From Mesorhizobium sp. Root552 (GTDB lineage: Bacteria > Pseudomonadota > Alphaproteobacteria > Rhizobiales > Rhizobiaceae), in NCBI RefSeq assembly GCF_001427285.1, contig NZ_LMFV01000023.1:62001-126000 (forward strand): a stretch of 64,000 bases of DNA. The letters run 5' to 3'. Position 1 is the first letter of the stretch. Every line of letters begins with the position of its first letter. Below are positions 1 through 9,037 of this stretch, in pieces. Made by a program: the position numbers and the translations under genes. The notes beneath the pieces are model-generated. The model did not search any database. It was given only the letters and a program-made list of their open reading frames with translations, and had not been told where the DNA came from.

Positions 1-1
1 C

Positions 2-481
2 GTGACGCGCGAGATGGGCCTGTTCGTCAAGCGCGGCAATCCGCTCAACATTACCGGCCTTCATTCGTTGGTCGATCCCACCATCACCTTCGTCAACCGC
101 GATGCCGGTTCGGGCACGCGCCTTCTGTTCGAGCAGTTGCTGGCGCAGGAAAAGATCGAAAGCGACCGCATTCCCGGCTACCAGAACGTGGAACTGACCC
201 ATGCTGCGGTCGCCGCCCATGTCGCCAGGGGCATGGCCGACACCGGTTTCGGCGTCGAGGCGGCAGCGATCGAATTCGACTTGGATTTCGTCCACGTCAT
301 TCGCGAGGACTATTTCTTTCTGTGCCGTTCCAACATCCTTAATTCCAAGCCGATCGAGCGGCTGCGCGAGATCATTTCCGGCACCGACTACCGTCGAGCG
401 GTGTCGACGCTACCGGGCTATGCCGTGTCCGACGCCGGCATCGTGAAGACGGTCAAGAAGTTCTTCCGCGAAAACGCCTGA
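2..481 (+). CDS. Substrate-binding (PBP-like) domain protein, 5' partial
   Basis: The visible 159 residues look like the C-terminal part of a periplasmic-binding-protein-like domain of the kind fused to helix-turn-helix or molybdate-responsive regulators (PBP_like). The stretch FVNRDAGSGTRLLFEQLL, followed by a region with HAAVAAHVARGMADTGFGVE, is typical of the ligand-binding lobe. There is no signal peptide in the visible part. The gene runs off the left edge of the window, so the GTG at its start is only the first codon available and any N-terminal DNA-binding domain would lie upstream. A transcriptional regulator is therefore the inference; a transport-type binding protein is the alternative. 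Confidence 0.7.
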   Translation: MTREMGLFVKRGNPLNITGLHSLVDPTITFVNRDAGSGTRLLFEQLLAQEKIESDRIPGYQNVELTHAAVAAHVARGMADTGFGVEAAAIEFDLDFVHVIREDYFFLCRSNILNSKPIERLREIISGTDYRRAVSTLPGYAVSDAGIVKTVKKFFRENA

Positions 482-864
482 GACAGCTTCGGGCTGCCAG
501 CCATCCGGCAATTCGGCATCAATAGTGGGAATATCAGTTCGGCTGAGTCGTGTCCCGATTTGGGACTGATGGACGCACAATTCCCAAGATCAACGAATGA
601 GCGCGAATGTATCACTCGTAACATTCGATAGGATATCCGTTGTGTATTGAAGCAAATAGGAGCAGCTTTCGGACTAAATATTTTTTCCTATTTCAATTAC
701 TCATTATATGTATTCAATCGATATAGGTTAGAAAACGCCTGACAAACTGTGTCGAAGTGATTCGAAAAGTGTGACTCCGCCACGTTTCTGACGGATGCTC
801 GCCGCATTTGCTGCCTCATTTGCCCCCTACGGCCCCGTATCTGAAAACGGAGCCAGTTCCTTTC
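482..864. other. Intergenic region, no gene seen
   Basis: About 380 bases between the substrate-binding-domain gene and the rlpA-like gene. It is more AT-rich than its neighbours, especially around 650-730, which suits a promoter region for the downstream gene. Open frames here on either strand are shadow-like and lack ribosome-binding sites. No repeat or RNA gene is evident. Confidence 0.5.
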
Positions 865-1224
865 ATGGACAGAAAAAGCAAGTCTGCCCTTGTCGCGGCG
901 ACATTGACGGCAGCGATGGTGATGGGTCTTTCCACCAATGACGCGGCGGCTCAATGTGGCCGCGCTTCCTGGTATGCTCTGCATTCGCGCACCGCTTCGG
1001 GCGAGCGCATGAACCCGTCCGCGCTGACGGCGGCCCATCGCACCTTGCCGTTCGGCACGCGCGTCAAGGTCACCAACCGAAAGAACGGCAAGAGTGTAGT
1101 CGTACGCATCAATGATCGGGGTCCGTTCATCAAGGGCCGCGTGCTTGACCTGTCGAAAGGTGCGGCGAACAGGCTTGGGTTCATCAAGTCGGGCCATACG
1201 TCCATCTGCATGGCGCAGGTCTAG
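865..1224 (+). CDS. RlpA-like double-psi beta-barrel septal protein
   Basis: A secreted 119-residue protein with an N-terminal signal peptide (basic MDRKSK, a hydrophobic stretch, then cleavage near AAA-QC) and a single RlpA-like double-psi beta-barrel domain from about residue 31 to the end. It shows ASWY near residue 34, the TASGE turn, and NDRGPF with the conserved Asp at residue 85. RlpA-family proteins act on denuded peptidoglycan glycan strands in the periplasm or outer membrane. The C-terminal SPOR domain of full-length RlpA is absent, so septal targeting is not supported. An in-frame ATG lies 57 bases upstream, but the signal peptide begins here. Confidence 0.85.
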   Translation: MDRKSKSALVAATLTAAMVMGLSTNDAAAQCGRASWYALHSRTASGERMNPSALTAAHRTLPFGTRVKVTNRKNGKSVVVRINDRGPFIKGRVLDLSKGAANRLGFIKSGHTSICMAQV

Positions 1225-1496
1225 GGTCTCAGCCTGAGGGCTTGACCTTGGGGAAGTTCTGCCGCGAGCGTGGTGGAAACTATTTTCCATCCGGGACTTT
1301 GCCGGCTTCGCACCTGCGCTGGTAGCCGGCTCCTCAAAATGCTTTCGCGTTCTCAATGGCTTGGACCAATGTCCAATGTCCAAAACGTGCATTGATGTAT
1401 TGCGTCGCAGCAATTTGTTGTTAACCTCTGCGCGAGACAGTCAAGGCTCGGCGCTGCTTCGTCGTCCTTCGTCGGAAGCAGCAGCGGGGACCTAGC

Positions 1497-2774
1497 ATGT
1501 TCTATCAGCTCTACGAATTGAACCACGCGGCCTTGCAGCCCGCCCGCGCCTATGCGGATGCGGTGCGCATGCTTTACAGCAATCCGCTCAATCCGCTGTC
1601 GAACACCTTGTGGGGAAGGTCGATTGCCGCGACCGCCGAACTGTTCGAGCGCACCACGCGCCACTACAGCAAGCCGAGCTTTGGCATCACCTCCGTCGAG
1701 GTAGACTGGAAAAGCGTTCCGGTCAGCGAGCAGGTGGTGTGGTCGCGGCCGTTCTGCAATCTTATCCGTTTCAACAAGGCGATGCCTGCGGGCAAAAACC
1801 CCGGTCCAAAGCTTTTGATCGTGGCGCCGATGTCGGGCCACTACGCGACCCTGCTGCGCGGGACGGTCGAGGCGATGCTGCCGCATGCCGAGGTGCACAT
1901 TACCGACTGGGTGGATGCGCGCATGGTGCCGATGGCTGAGGGCAGCTTCGATCTCGACGATTACGTAGACTACGTCATCGACATGCTGCATGAGCTTGGC
2001 CCCGACACCCACGTCATGGCGGTGTGCCAGCCTTCGGTGCCGGTATTGGCTGCTGTTTCACTGATGGAGGCGCGCGGCGATGCCTTTGCGCCTTCGACCA
2101 TGACGCTGATGGGCGGCCCGATCGATACGCGCAGCCACCCGACCGCCGTCAATGCGCTTGCCAAGGAAAAGGGCATCGACTGGTTCCGCGAGCATGTCAT
2201 CATGCAAGCGCCGTGGCCGGCCCCCGGCTTCGGGCGCTTCGTTTACCCCGGTTTTCTGCAGCTTTCGGGCTTCATGGGCATGAACCTTGACCGGCATATC
2301 ATCGCCCACAAGGATTTCTTCATGCATCTCGTCAAGCACGATGGCGACAGCGCCGAGAAGCATCGGGAGTTCTATGACGAATATCTGGCGGTGATGGACC
2401 TGACCGCAGAGTTCTATCTGCAGACCGTCGATACGGTATTCATCCGCCATGCCTTGCCGAAGGGCGAGATGATGCACCGCGGCACGCCTGTCGACCCGTC
2501 GGCCATTCGCAGCACCGCCTTGTTCACGGTCGAGGGCGAGAACGACGATATATCGGGCATCGGCCAGACCAGGGCCGCCCACGACCTTTGCATCAATATC
2601 CCGGACGGCATGAAGGCTCACTACATGCAGCCGGCCGTTGGCCACTACGGCGTTTTCAACGGTTCGCGCTTCCGTTCGGAGATCGTGCCGCGGATCGTCG
2701 ATTTCATCGTGAGCCACGGTCGACAAAACCGCGCGCCGGCCAAGCCACGGCTGGTGCGTACATCTAGGGCCTGA
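1497..2774 (+). CDS. phaZ: Intracellular polyhydroxyalkanoate depolymerase
   Basis: The 425-residue protein matches the length and layout of cytoplasmic PHA/PHB depolymerases that mobilise native polyester storage granules. The proposed nucleophile is Cys177 in AVCQPS, which replaces the lipase-box serine as in the Ralstonia PhaZ1 type. The late VGHYGVFNGSRF segment carries the expected catalytic His, and an Asp in the preceding region completes the triad. The N-terminal MFYQLYELNHAALQPAR is characteristic of the family. The protein has no signal peptide, consistent with an intracellular role. It stands alone and is not linked to phaC or phaA in this window. Confidence 0.92.
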   Translation: MFYQLYELNHAALQPARAYADAVRMLYSNPLNPLSNTLWGRSIAATAELFERTTRHYSKPSFGITSVEVDWKSVPVSEQVVWSRPFCNLIRFNKAMPAGKNPGPKLLIVAPMSGHYATLLRGTVEAMLPHAEVHITDWVDARMVPMAEGSFDLDDYVDYVIDMLHELGPDTHVMAVCQPSVPVLAAVSLMEARGDAFAPSTMTLMGGPIDTRSHPTAVNALAKEKGIDWFREHVIMQAPWPAPGFGRFVYPGFLQLSGFMGMNLDRHIIAHKDFFMHLVKHDGDSAEKHREFYDEYLAVMDLTAEFYLQTVDTVFIRHALPKGEMMHRGTPVDPSAIRSTALFTVEGENDDISGIGQTRAAHDLCINIPDGMKAHYMQPAVGHYGVFNGSRFRSEIVPRIVDFIVSHGRQNRAPAKPRLVRTSRA

Positions 2775-2973
2775 CCCTAGAAGCTGAACCGCAGCCCGGC
2801 TTAACCACATCTATCGCTACCGGCACCTGGTTGCCGATATGCGACACTGTTGCACAATCGCCGCGGTCGCCCTCGCGCGAGTAACCATGCTTGCAAACAG
2901 CCGCCGTGTTCAATTGACACGGAGTGTAAATCGCCCTTAACTTTTCGTTAACAAACAGGGGCGAGCGGGGACA

Positions 2974-3597
2974 ATGAATTCCTCACCGGTGGCGCTAGGG
3001 TTGCGCTTCTGCATCGCAGGGATGGTTGGAGTTGTGGCTGCCGCATCGGCTGTCACTTCCGCTGCCGCCGCCGGCGCCATGATGACTGGCGGGATAACCT
3101 CGCAGCCGATCGGGCACTACGATTTCTGCAAGGCCAACCCCATGGAATGCTCGGTTCGCTCGGCCGACCTTTCGCCCGTAAGGATGACTGGAGCGCTTTG
3201 GAAGCAGTTGGCCAGTGTGACGGCGACGGTCAACGCCGCCGTCAAGCCGATGAACGATATCGACATCTACGGCAAGGACGAAGTCTGGGCCTATCCCGAC
3301 AAGGGCGTGGGCGACTGCGAGGACTATGTGTTGGAAAAGCGCCGCATGCTGAGCCGCATGGGCGTGCCTTTGTCGAATCTGCTCATCACGGTAGTGCGCA
3401 AGCCTGACGGCGAGGGCCATGCCGTGTTGACGGTGCGCACGAGCAAAGGCGATTTCGTGCTCGACAACCTGAACGACAAGGTGCGTTCCTGGGATCAGAC
3501 CGGCTACCGTTTCCTGAAGCGCCAGGCGATCGACAACACCGGCCGTTGGGTTTCGATCCGCGATGACCAGCAGGTTCTGGTTGGCTCTGTCGAATAG
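2974..3597 (+). CDS. Transglutaminase-like cysteine peptidase (BTLCP family)
   Basis: A 207-residue exported protein. Residues 10-35 form a signal peptide rich in Ala, followed by a papain-like transglutaminase core. The catalytic Cys is at residue 115 in GVGDCEDYVLEK, His at 149 in GEGHAVLTV, and Asp at 164 in FVLDNL, which is the signature of the bacterial transglutaminase-like cysteine proteinase (DUF920) family. In other bacteria relatives such as LapG cleave surface adhesins, but the LapD/LapA partners are not visible here, so the substrate is unknown. The upstream 200 bases contain a TTGACA-like hexamer that could be a -35 element. Confidence 0.9.
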   Translation: MNSSPVALGLRFCIAGMVGVVAAASAVTSAAAAGAMMTGGITSQPIGHYDFCKANPMECSVRSADLSPVRMTGALWKQLASVTATVNAAVKPMNDIDIYGKDEVWAYPDKGVGDCEDYVLEKRRMLSRMGVPLSNLLITVVRKPDGEGHAVLTVRTSKGDFVLDNLNDKVRSWDQTGYRFLKRQAIDNTGRWVSIRDDQQVLVGSVE

Positions 3598-3671
3598 ATT
3601 TCCGCTGATCGGGCCGCCTTAAAGCGCCGGTTTCGACACTTTTTCAGTGCCGGGCAGGAAATTGTAACGCC

Positions 3672-4631
3672 TTAAAACAGCGCCTCGAGTTCCGGCAGCT
3701 TGTCGTTCACCAGCCAGCCGTAATAATTTTCCTCCGGCATCTTCTGGGCTTCGCCGGCGGCGCTGCGGCGCTCGTTTTCCGTCTTGAGCGCATAGGCGCG
3801 GGCTTCGGGATTGCCGACGTTATAGAGTGTGGCCGTTACTCCCGGGTTCTCGGAAATGTCGAAACCAGCGATATCCCTGTAGGCATCGATCGACTTCTTG
3901 AGCGTAGCCGCGACGTAGGCAAGCGTCAGGTCGGGATCCATGATGGTCTTGTAGACCTGGTTGGGGTCCTTCACATCGAGTTGCGGCAGGCCGGAAACCT
4001 TGTGGACGATGTCGCTCATCTGCAAGGCGGTCAACGGATTGAGCTGGCCGAGGCCGAAGGTCTGCCCGGCATAGTAAGGCTGGAAGAACGTGGCGCCGAA
4101 GCGGTCGTTGGGAAAGCTGGTTCCGCCGACGGTCTTGCCGCGAAACGAGCGGTTCCATACTTGCTCCCGGCATTCCCAAAGCTCATAGCTGCCGGCCTGG
4201 CTGGAACAGTCGGCAAATTCCGGCCGCTCAACGAAGTCGGAAACGTCCTCGCCCTTGTAGGCAAAGGTGAGTTGGCTGGACAGATACGAGATCGCCTTGA
4301 CGTAGTAGGTCTGCAGCCTGTCATAGGCATCCACGTTGTAGGTATGTTCGCCGACGATGGCGCCGACGATGTGGATGGGCTTGATGCCGTAGGCGGCGGC
4401 GGCCTGCCTGATCTTGTCGCGAAGGGCGGCATCGCTTTTCAGGAGCCCGTAAATCTTGCGGTACTTCGCCTGGAAGGTCGTATTCGTCGCTTGCGTGCGC
4501 CGGGACGAGGCGCCTGGAATGGGCGGTTGCTCGACGGACGTGTTGCCGGGCGGCACAAGCGTGGCCGCGCTTGCGGGCATGACAATTGCCGCCGCAACAA
4601 GGCTCAGAACAACAAGGGCCAGTTTCTTCAT
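3672..4631 (-). CDS. DUF1402 family secreted protein
   Basis: A 319-residue exported protein of a family common in rhizobia and their relatives. The chosen ATG begins MKKLALVVLSLVAAAIV, a clean signal peptide ending near ASA; a 43-residue upstream extension in the same frame has no signal character and was rejected. The mature part contains the motif IVGEHTYNVDAYD and, further on, GLGQLNPLTALQM, which look like the active-site helix and GLGQ segment of lytic transglycosylase-like folds. A cell-wall role is therefore possible but not shown. It is convergent with the preceding peptidase gene. Confidence 0.8.
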   Translation of the reverse strand: MKKLALVVLSLVAAAIVMPASAATLVPPGNTSVEQPPIPGASSRRTQATNTTFQAKYRKIYGLLKSDAALRDKIRQAAAAYGIKPIHIVGAIVGEHTYNVDAYDRLQTYYVKAISYLSSQLTFAYKGEDVSDFVERPEFADCSSQAGSYELWECREQVWNRSFRGKTVGGTSFPNDRFGATFFQPYYAGQTFGLGQLNPLTALQMSDIVHKVSGLPQLDVKDPNQVYKTIMDPDLTLAYVAATLKKSIDAYRDIAGFDISENPGVTATLYNVGNPEARAYALKTENERRSAAGEAQKMPEENYYGWLVNDKLPELEALF

Positions 4632-4788
4632 ACGTTGCCGCTCGGGAGTAGATGCGGCGCAACCTATGGAAAGTGACTTGGCGAGTCGAGGCTTGTGTAC
4701 GCCAATGGCAAGAAAGAGGTCGTTATGCTTCCATTTCGCCACACCTTTGGGGGCGACCACCGCGACTGGTTTGGCTTTGGGCCCGAAT

Positions 4789-4920
4789 ACAACTTGATTT
4801 CACCCGTTGAAGCGCTGGCGTCGTTCCGCTAAGAAGCCTTGGCTAACCGCTTCGGCGGCGCACTGTTTTCCGTATCGCGCTTGCGATCCTGAAAGCACCC
4901 GTAGCTCAGCTGGATAGAGC
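4789..4920 (+). repeat. 132-bp direct repeat, left copy
   Basis: This stretch and the one at 12,663-12,794 agree at about 129 of 132 positions. Each copy holds the same upstream sequence and ends with the same 26-base 5' half of a tRNA-Arg. They flank 7.7 kb of accessory DNA in direct orientation. The left copy is next to the chromosomal DUF1402 gene and is probably the resident sequence; the right copy would be the duplicate. Confidence 0.9.
4895..4920 (+). pseudogene. tRNA-Arg 5' half (truncated)
   Basis: The 26 bases from GCACCCGTAGCTCAG to GATAGAGC are the acceptor 5' strand, D-arm and start of the anticodon arm of a tRNA whose 3' part, found inverted at 12,617-12,660, has a CCG anticodon (Arg). 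After GAGC the sequence jumps to TCCGAAGC, which resembles the anticodon loop, and then leaves tRNA sequence. The gene cannot give a functional tRNA here. Confidence 0.75.
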
Positions 4921-5037
4921 TCCGAAGCTGGGTAAATTGGGCATTGTAATAAATTCAAAGCCTTACGGGCAAGGGTATCCTCCGGATTTCGTTGGGGTCA
5001 ATCAGCTATTTGGCACAACCCCGCCACTCTCCCTTGA

Positions 5038-5841
5038 TCAGTGTGCATCTTGATCCAGTTGAGGGTCGGATGTGTTTTCACTCCGTCTTCCTAATAGGGC
5101 CATTCGCCAAAACCGATCGCCGTCATTACGCATGATACGCTCGACGTCATCGTAGTCAAAGTTACTTCCCTCAATCGCGAATCTCGCGAGCCTAACGATG
5201 CTTTTAGAGATTTTCAGCAGGTCGAAAAGCTCTCGATAGATGGGCAGCGCTTCGCGAGGTGGACGTGTGAGAGAGTGGGCAATCTCGCGATCTCGAAGTT
5301 CTCGGACACGTTTCAGCGCGTTGCGATAAGAAGTTGATTTGCGGAAAGTGCGGTAGCTGGAGATTGCGCCGGAGAGCGCCTCTCTACAGGCTGCCTCTTG
5401 TGAATCTGAAATATCCGGCATGTGTGGTATCCATGAGCGCGCTCGCCTCGCAAATTCCTCTGCACAGCGCTTTTGACTTAGTAGCCGTATCAGATTCGGA
5501 AGTGATGCTTTGTCGCTCTTGTTCGGATCTCTATGCGGGCCGTCTTGATCGAACAATCTGGCTACAGTTAGCAGCACGCTGATGGTCAATGCATGTTGTA
5601 TAGCAGAGTAGGATTTTGCCCCTGGGTATGTCCGCTCAGGGGCAGCATTAATCAGGTCGTTTCCCGCTTCCATCACGGACATGTTCAGTAAGGCGTCCTC
5701 GATGTCGTCACCAACATGTCGAGCGATTTCCTCAATCTTAGCTAATGCGATCTTGAATTTTAGCGGTTTCCTGCGCTTTCTCTTGATCACCAATTCAACC
5801 TCAGTGGTTTGGTCGGCATGCTCCCGTCTGGGTGTATACAC
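5038..5841 (-). CDS. AbiU2-like HEPN-domain protein
   Basis: A 267-residue, mostly helical cytosolic protein I place only tentatively. The stretch RVRELRDREIAHSLTRPP contains an R-x5-H arrangement like the catalytic motif of HEPN ribonucleases, and the layout with an earlier helical region (VLLTVARLFDQDG) resembles the AbiU2-type HEPN proteins linked to abortive infection. It has no signal peptide or membrane segment. It is the first gene of the accessory island and lies back to back with the integrase. If the HEPN reading is right, its likely role is RNA cleavage in defence or toxicity; no antitoxin-like partner is adjacent. Confidence 0.6.
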   Translation of the reverse strand: MYTPRREHADQTTEVELVIKRKRRKPLKFKIALAKIEEIARHVGDDIEDALLNMSVMEAGNDLINAAPERTYPGAKSYSAIQHALTISVLLTVARLFDQDGPHRDPNKSDKASLPNLIRLLSQKRCAEEFARRARSWIPHMPDISDSQEAACREALSGAISSYRTFRKSTSYRNALKRVRELRDREIAHSLTRPPREALPIYRELFDLLKISKSIVRLARFAIEGSNFDYDDVERIMRNDGDRFWRMALLGRRSENTSDPQLDQDAH

Positions 5842-6049
5842 TACATCTGCCTATCAAAAGCAGCGCTCTCTGCACTGTTCGGTTGTCCGGAAGTCCTTGA
5901 TATTCCACGATCCATGCAGCGCCTTACAAAGCGCCATAGAGCGCCCCTGACACTCCCGGCACAATTTGATCACACTGTAGCTGGAAACCTCCTTGGCTCC
6001 ATCTGAGGGGCGTCCTACTCGAATGAGGCACAACCCGAGGAGGTGCTTC

Positions 6050-7036
6050 ATGGCGACGATCCGGCGGCTTCGAGGAAGGTGGCAGGCCCAAGTCAGACGT
6101 AAAGGATTGGCCCCGCGTGCCAAGTCCTTTGATGCAAAATCTGACGCTGAGAGGTGGGCGCGCAATCTCGAAGCCGACATCGACCGCTGCGGTAACCTGC
6201 CCGATACGCGGCTCGCCGAGCGCATGACCGTCCGTGAACTGCTGGCTCGCTATCTGATGGAAATCACACCGACCAAGCGCAGCGCTTCCACAGAAACATA
6301 TCGCGTCAAGGCACTGATGAAGCGAGACATTGCGCACCGGACGCTCGCCATGCTGTCGTCTGCCGACATCGCCAGCTATCGCGACGAGCGCCTCAAGGTT
6401 GTCTCAACGTCCAGCGTGATACGCGAGCTCAATACCATCGCGCACGCGGTCGACGTGGCACGCAAAGAATGGGGTGTGCACATGGTGCAAAACCCTGTCC
6501 GCATGATCCGGCGCCCAGCACCTCCGCGCGGTCGCGATCGTCGTTTGAATGGGGATGAAGAGCAACTTCTGCTCGCTGCCGCCGACGCCGGACGCAGTCC
6601 CTACATGCGACCACTGATCATCTTGGCAATCGAGACTGCCATGCGCCAGGGTGAGATGCTTTCGCTCACCTGGAACGATGTGGATCTCGACAGACGTATT
6701 GCTCATCTGGACATGACCAAGAATGGTGAGAGCCGCGACGTGCCACTCAGCAGCCGTGCCCTCGACGCGCTCGGTGTTCTCAAGCAGCAGCAGATCGACG
6801 AGCGAGTCGTGCCGTCGACCAAAAGCGGTGTGCAGCAAGCCTGGGGACATCTCCGGACGCGCGCGAAACTGACCGATCTGCACTTCCATGATTTGCGCCA
6901 CGAAGCTGTGTCGCGTCTGCTGGAACGCGGCCTTAACGTAATCGAGACGGCGACAATATCGGGACATAAAGAGCTTCGGATGTTACAGCGCTATAGCCAT
7001 TTGCGCGCCGAGGACCTAGTCGCCAAGCTTGCGTAG
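6050..7036 (+). CDS. Tyrosine recombinase / phage-type integrase
   Basis: A 328-residue site-specific recombinase. It has an N-terminal arm-binding region (MATIRRLRGRWQAQVRRKG), a core-binding SAM-like domain (about residues 60-150), and a catalytic domain carrying Arg199 in AMRQGE, a Lys near 224, His280-x-x-Arg283 in HDLRHE, His306 in SGHKEL and Tyr315 in QRYSHL. All catalytic residues are present. The start follows GAGGAGG with 7-base spacing; an upstream in-frame start is less likely. It is the obvious integrase for the 4.9-12.6 kb island, next to tRNA-Arg fragments on both sides. Confidence 0.93.
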   Translation: MATIRRLRGRWQAQVRRKGLAPRAKSFDAKSDAERWARNLEADIDRCGNLPDTRLAERMTVRELLARYLMEITPTKRSASTETYRVKALMKRDIAHRTLAMLSSADIASYRDERLKVVSTSSVIRELNTIAHAVDVARKEWGVHMVQNPVRMIRRPAPPRGRDRRLNGDEEQLLLAAADAGRSPYMRPLIILAIETAMRQGEMLSLTWNDVDLDRRIAHLDMTKNGESRDVPLSSRALDALGVLKQQQIDERVVPSTKSGVQQAWGHLRTRAKLTDLHFHDLRHEAVSRLLERGLNVIETATISGHKELRMLQRYSHLRAEDLVAKLA

Positions 7037-7068
7037 ATGCATCTATGACTGGATCACCCGGTGTCGTT

Positions 7069-7680
7069 TCAATCTCTGTCGGAAATGATGGCTCGTCCGC
7101 TCGTTAGATCGAGAACCATCTGCCGGACGATGTCGGCTTCCGCTTCATGAACATTGAGAACGATCTCACCGCCGATCCCACTGTAGCGCTGAGAGATCAC
7201 CCGCGCTGACTCCATCGCAGATAGCCTCGATTGGATGAGAGCCAGGTCAGAGAAATCACACGCAACGGTGATCTCGACGGTCGAGATGACCGGCACTCTC
7301 GTTGCTGATCGCAAACACATCGCAGCCGTTCCGCCGTAAGCTCGAATGAGACCGCCGTTGCCGAGAAGCACGCCACCGAACCAGCGTGCGACCACGATGG
7401 CGACGTTGTCGAGCGCCTGACCGTCGAGCGCCTGCAGGATTGGTTTCCCGGCCGTGCCGCTTGGTTCGCCGCCATCATTGAACCGGTAGTTCTGACCAGC
7501 CCGCCACGCCCAGCAATTGTGTGAAGCCGTTGGATCCGAATGGGAAGCGATAAAGTCTTTTGCTTCCGCCTCTCCTGCAATGTGGCCAGCAACCGCCACA
7601 AAGCGACTTTTCCTTATTTCCTGCTTGAAGGTGCTCGGGCCTTCAAGCGTAAATCTGTCAAGCGTAGTCAATTTCGCCAT
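7069..7680 (-). CDS. YigZ / IMPACT family protein
   Basis: A 203-residue protein of the YigZ (UPF0029, IMPACT N-terminal domain) family. Recognisable segments are KSRFVAVAGHI, SHNCWAWRAG, FNDGGEPSGTAGKPIL and VVARWFGGVLLGNGGLIRAYG, in the usual order, followed by the small C-terminal DUF1949 domain. The biochemical role in bacteria is not settled; eukaryotic IMPACT modulates translation control through GCN1. It is full length, has no signal peptide, and is convergent with the integrase. It may be passenger DNA of the island or a displaced chromosomal gene. Confidence 0.9.
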   Translation of the reverse strand: MAKLTTLDRFTLEGPSTFKQEIRKSRFVAVAGHIAGEAEAKDFIASHSDPTASHNCWAWRAGQNYRFNDGGEPSGTAGKPILQALDGQALDNVAIVVARWFGGVLLGNGGLIRAYGGTAAMCLRSATRVPVISTVEITVACDFSDLALIQSRLSAMESARVISQRYSGIGGEIVLNVHEAEADIVRQMVLDLTSGRAIISDRD

Positions 7681-8257
7681 GTCAATCTAAGTTGGAGAAC
7701 CTGAATGTAGACAACGCTTCGACCCGTTTCTGCGCCAGAAAGTTGACGCCGCTTTACGCTAGATTGACGAACAACGACTGATACAGAACTTTATCTTATT
7801 CTGATATATTCGGCCGAAATCCCGATCAACCGGGCGGTGCCAATGTATGTCGCTGAATACACGATGGTTTCCGTTCCCTCGAAGTGAATAGTGGGTCTGT
7901 ATTTCGATTCTGATGAGAGCAGGACGATTGAGCATGTGCCATAAATCATCGATCCTGCCGCCTTGCAAAAATTCACAACCCTTTTCGATACCGATGAGAA
8001 TCATGCTGTCACGATCGCCATGTCAAACTCCTTGGTAGGCGATGAAGTCCTAGAGATTTTCCACTTGCATTGATCCGGATGGTTCCGGTTGCCAAAATAG
8101 CTTATCGACGATCCCTCCCTTCGACCGGGCCTGTTGCATGGCACCATGAGTTCGCACCAATTTCTTGATGCTCTCCTGATTGACACCATATCTGGTTCTG
8201 AGCATTTGTAAAAGGTATCGTATAGATATGCTCATATCAACCGCTTGGAGTCTCAGG
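7681..8257. other. Region with only degenerate short frames
   Basis: About 580 bases between the YigZ gene and the small serine recombinase. On the minus strand several overlapping short frames (7759-8004, 7791-7976, 8001-8189, 8050-8235) switch reading frame repeatedly. The first, starting at 8235, reads like a genuine N-terminus (MSISIRYLLQMLRTRYGV) but stops after 61 codons. The pattern suggests a decayed minus-strand gene rather than intact small genes. I cannot name its family. Confidence 0.4.
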
Positions 8258-9016
8258 ATGGGTAGATCAAGAAGATGGAAGGATGCGATCGCTTACAGGC
8301 GCGTGTCCACAGATAAGCAAGGCGCTAGCGGTGTTGGGTTAGAAGGGCAATGGGCAGCTATTACGGCCTACGCGGAAGCGGATCGACACCAGCTTAAACA
8401 CGAGTATCATGATATTGCCTCTGGCCGAGGAGAACACAATCTTCTCAAGCGCCCAGGCCTACAGGCCGCAATCGGCAGAGCCATCTCCGATGGCATTCCT
8501 ATCATCGTTTCGGGTCTGGATCGAATATCTCGGGAAACCAGCACCGTTAATGAGATTGTCAGCAAGTATGGCGTAACCATTATCTCTGCCAGGGATGGAA
8601 AACTTCACAATCCAGTCATTATCGCTGCTAAAGCAGCACGTGCTCAACGCGAGGGGGAACTCATCGCCCAGCGCACGCGAGAAGCTCTTACTCGAAAAAA
8701 GGCGGAGGGTGTTCAACTTGGGAACAGAAAGAACCTTCCGGAAGCTCAGCGTCTCGGGAGAGAATCTCGTATCCGGAAAGCAAATGAAACAGTCCTCAAG
8801 ATCGTTTCAGTCCTTGAGACACTTCCGGAAGATGTCGCCGCTCGTGAGCTTGCAGATATTCTGAATCAGCGTGGAATTCGGACGAGCCGAAATCTGCCTT
8901 GGACGATTTCAGCCATTCGTCGTCCCAGGCGAGAAGCGCAAGCCTACATTTGCTCTCGAAAAAGTGAGGGTCTCAAAGAAATGTATAAGGACAATCCCGA
9001 ATTCGGCACGTTCTAG
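8258..9016 (+). CDS. Serine recombinase, resolvase/invertase type
   Basis: A serine recombinase of about 252 residues. The N-terminal catalytic domain carries AYRRVSTDKQ with the nucleophilic Ser, then GLEGQ and VSGLDRISRE (the conserved second arginine patch), and the end of the domain has the REGELIAQRTREAL helix. The C-terminal part (LADILNQRGIRTSRNLPWTISAIRR) is a short helix-turn-helix, as in small resolvases, without the zinc ribbon of large integrases. The ATG after TCTCAGG is preferred; two in-frame starts lie upstream. Its target site is unknown. It could act on this island or be a passenger. Confidence 0.88.
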   Translation: MGRSRRWKDAIAYRRVSTDKQGASGVGLEGQWAAITAYAEADRHQLKHEYHDIASGRGEHNLLKRPGLQAAIGRAISDGIPIIVSGLDRISRETSTVNEIVSKYGVTIISARDGKLHNPVIIAAKAARAQREGELIAQRTREALTRKKAEGVQLGNRKNLPEAQRLGRESRIRKANETVLKIVSVLETLPEDVAARELADILNQRGIRTSRNLPWTISAIRRPRREAQAYICSRKSEGLKEMYKDNPEFGTF

Positions 9017-9037
9017 TCGAAGAAGCACTTGCCAATC

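Larger units (their letters stand above)
4632..5037. other. Intergenic region holding the left island boundary
   Basis: The first part is the DUF1402 promoter region. From 4789 it becomes the left copy of the 132-bp repeat, which ends in a tRNA-Arg 5' half at 4920. From 4921 the sequence changes to island DNA (TCCGAAGCTGGGTAAATT and onward) with no gene until the HEPN-like gene. The base change at 4920/4921 is the visible left border of accessory DNA. Confidence 0.6.

Noticed and set aside
697-1413. Long minus-strand frame of 238 codons
   Set aside because: It is the antisense of the RlpA-like gene. The sequence is Arg-rich and has no family features.
2058-2810. 250-codon minus-strand frame
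   Set aside because: Antisense shadow of the PHA depolymerase gene.
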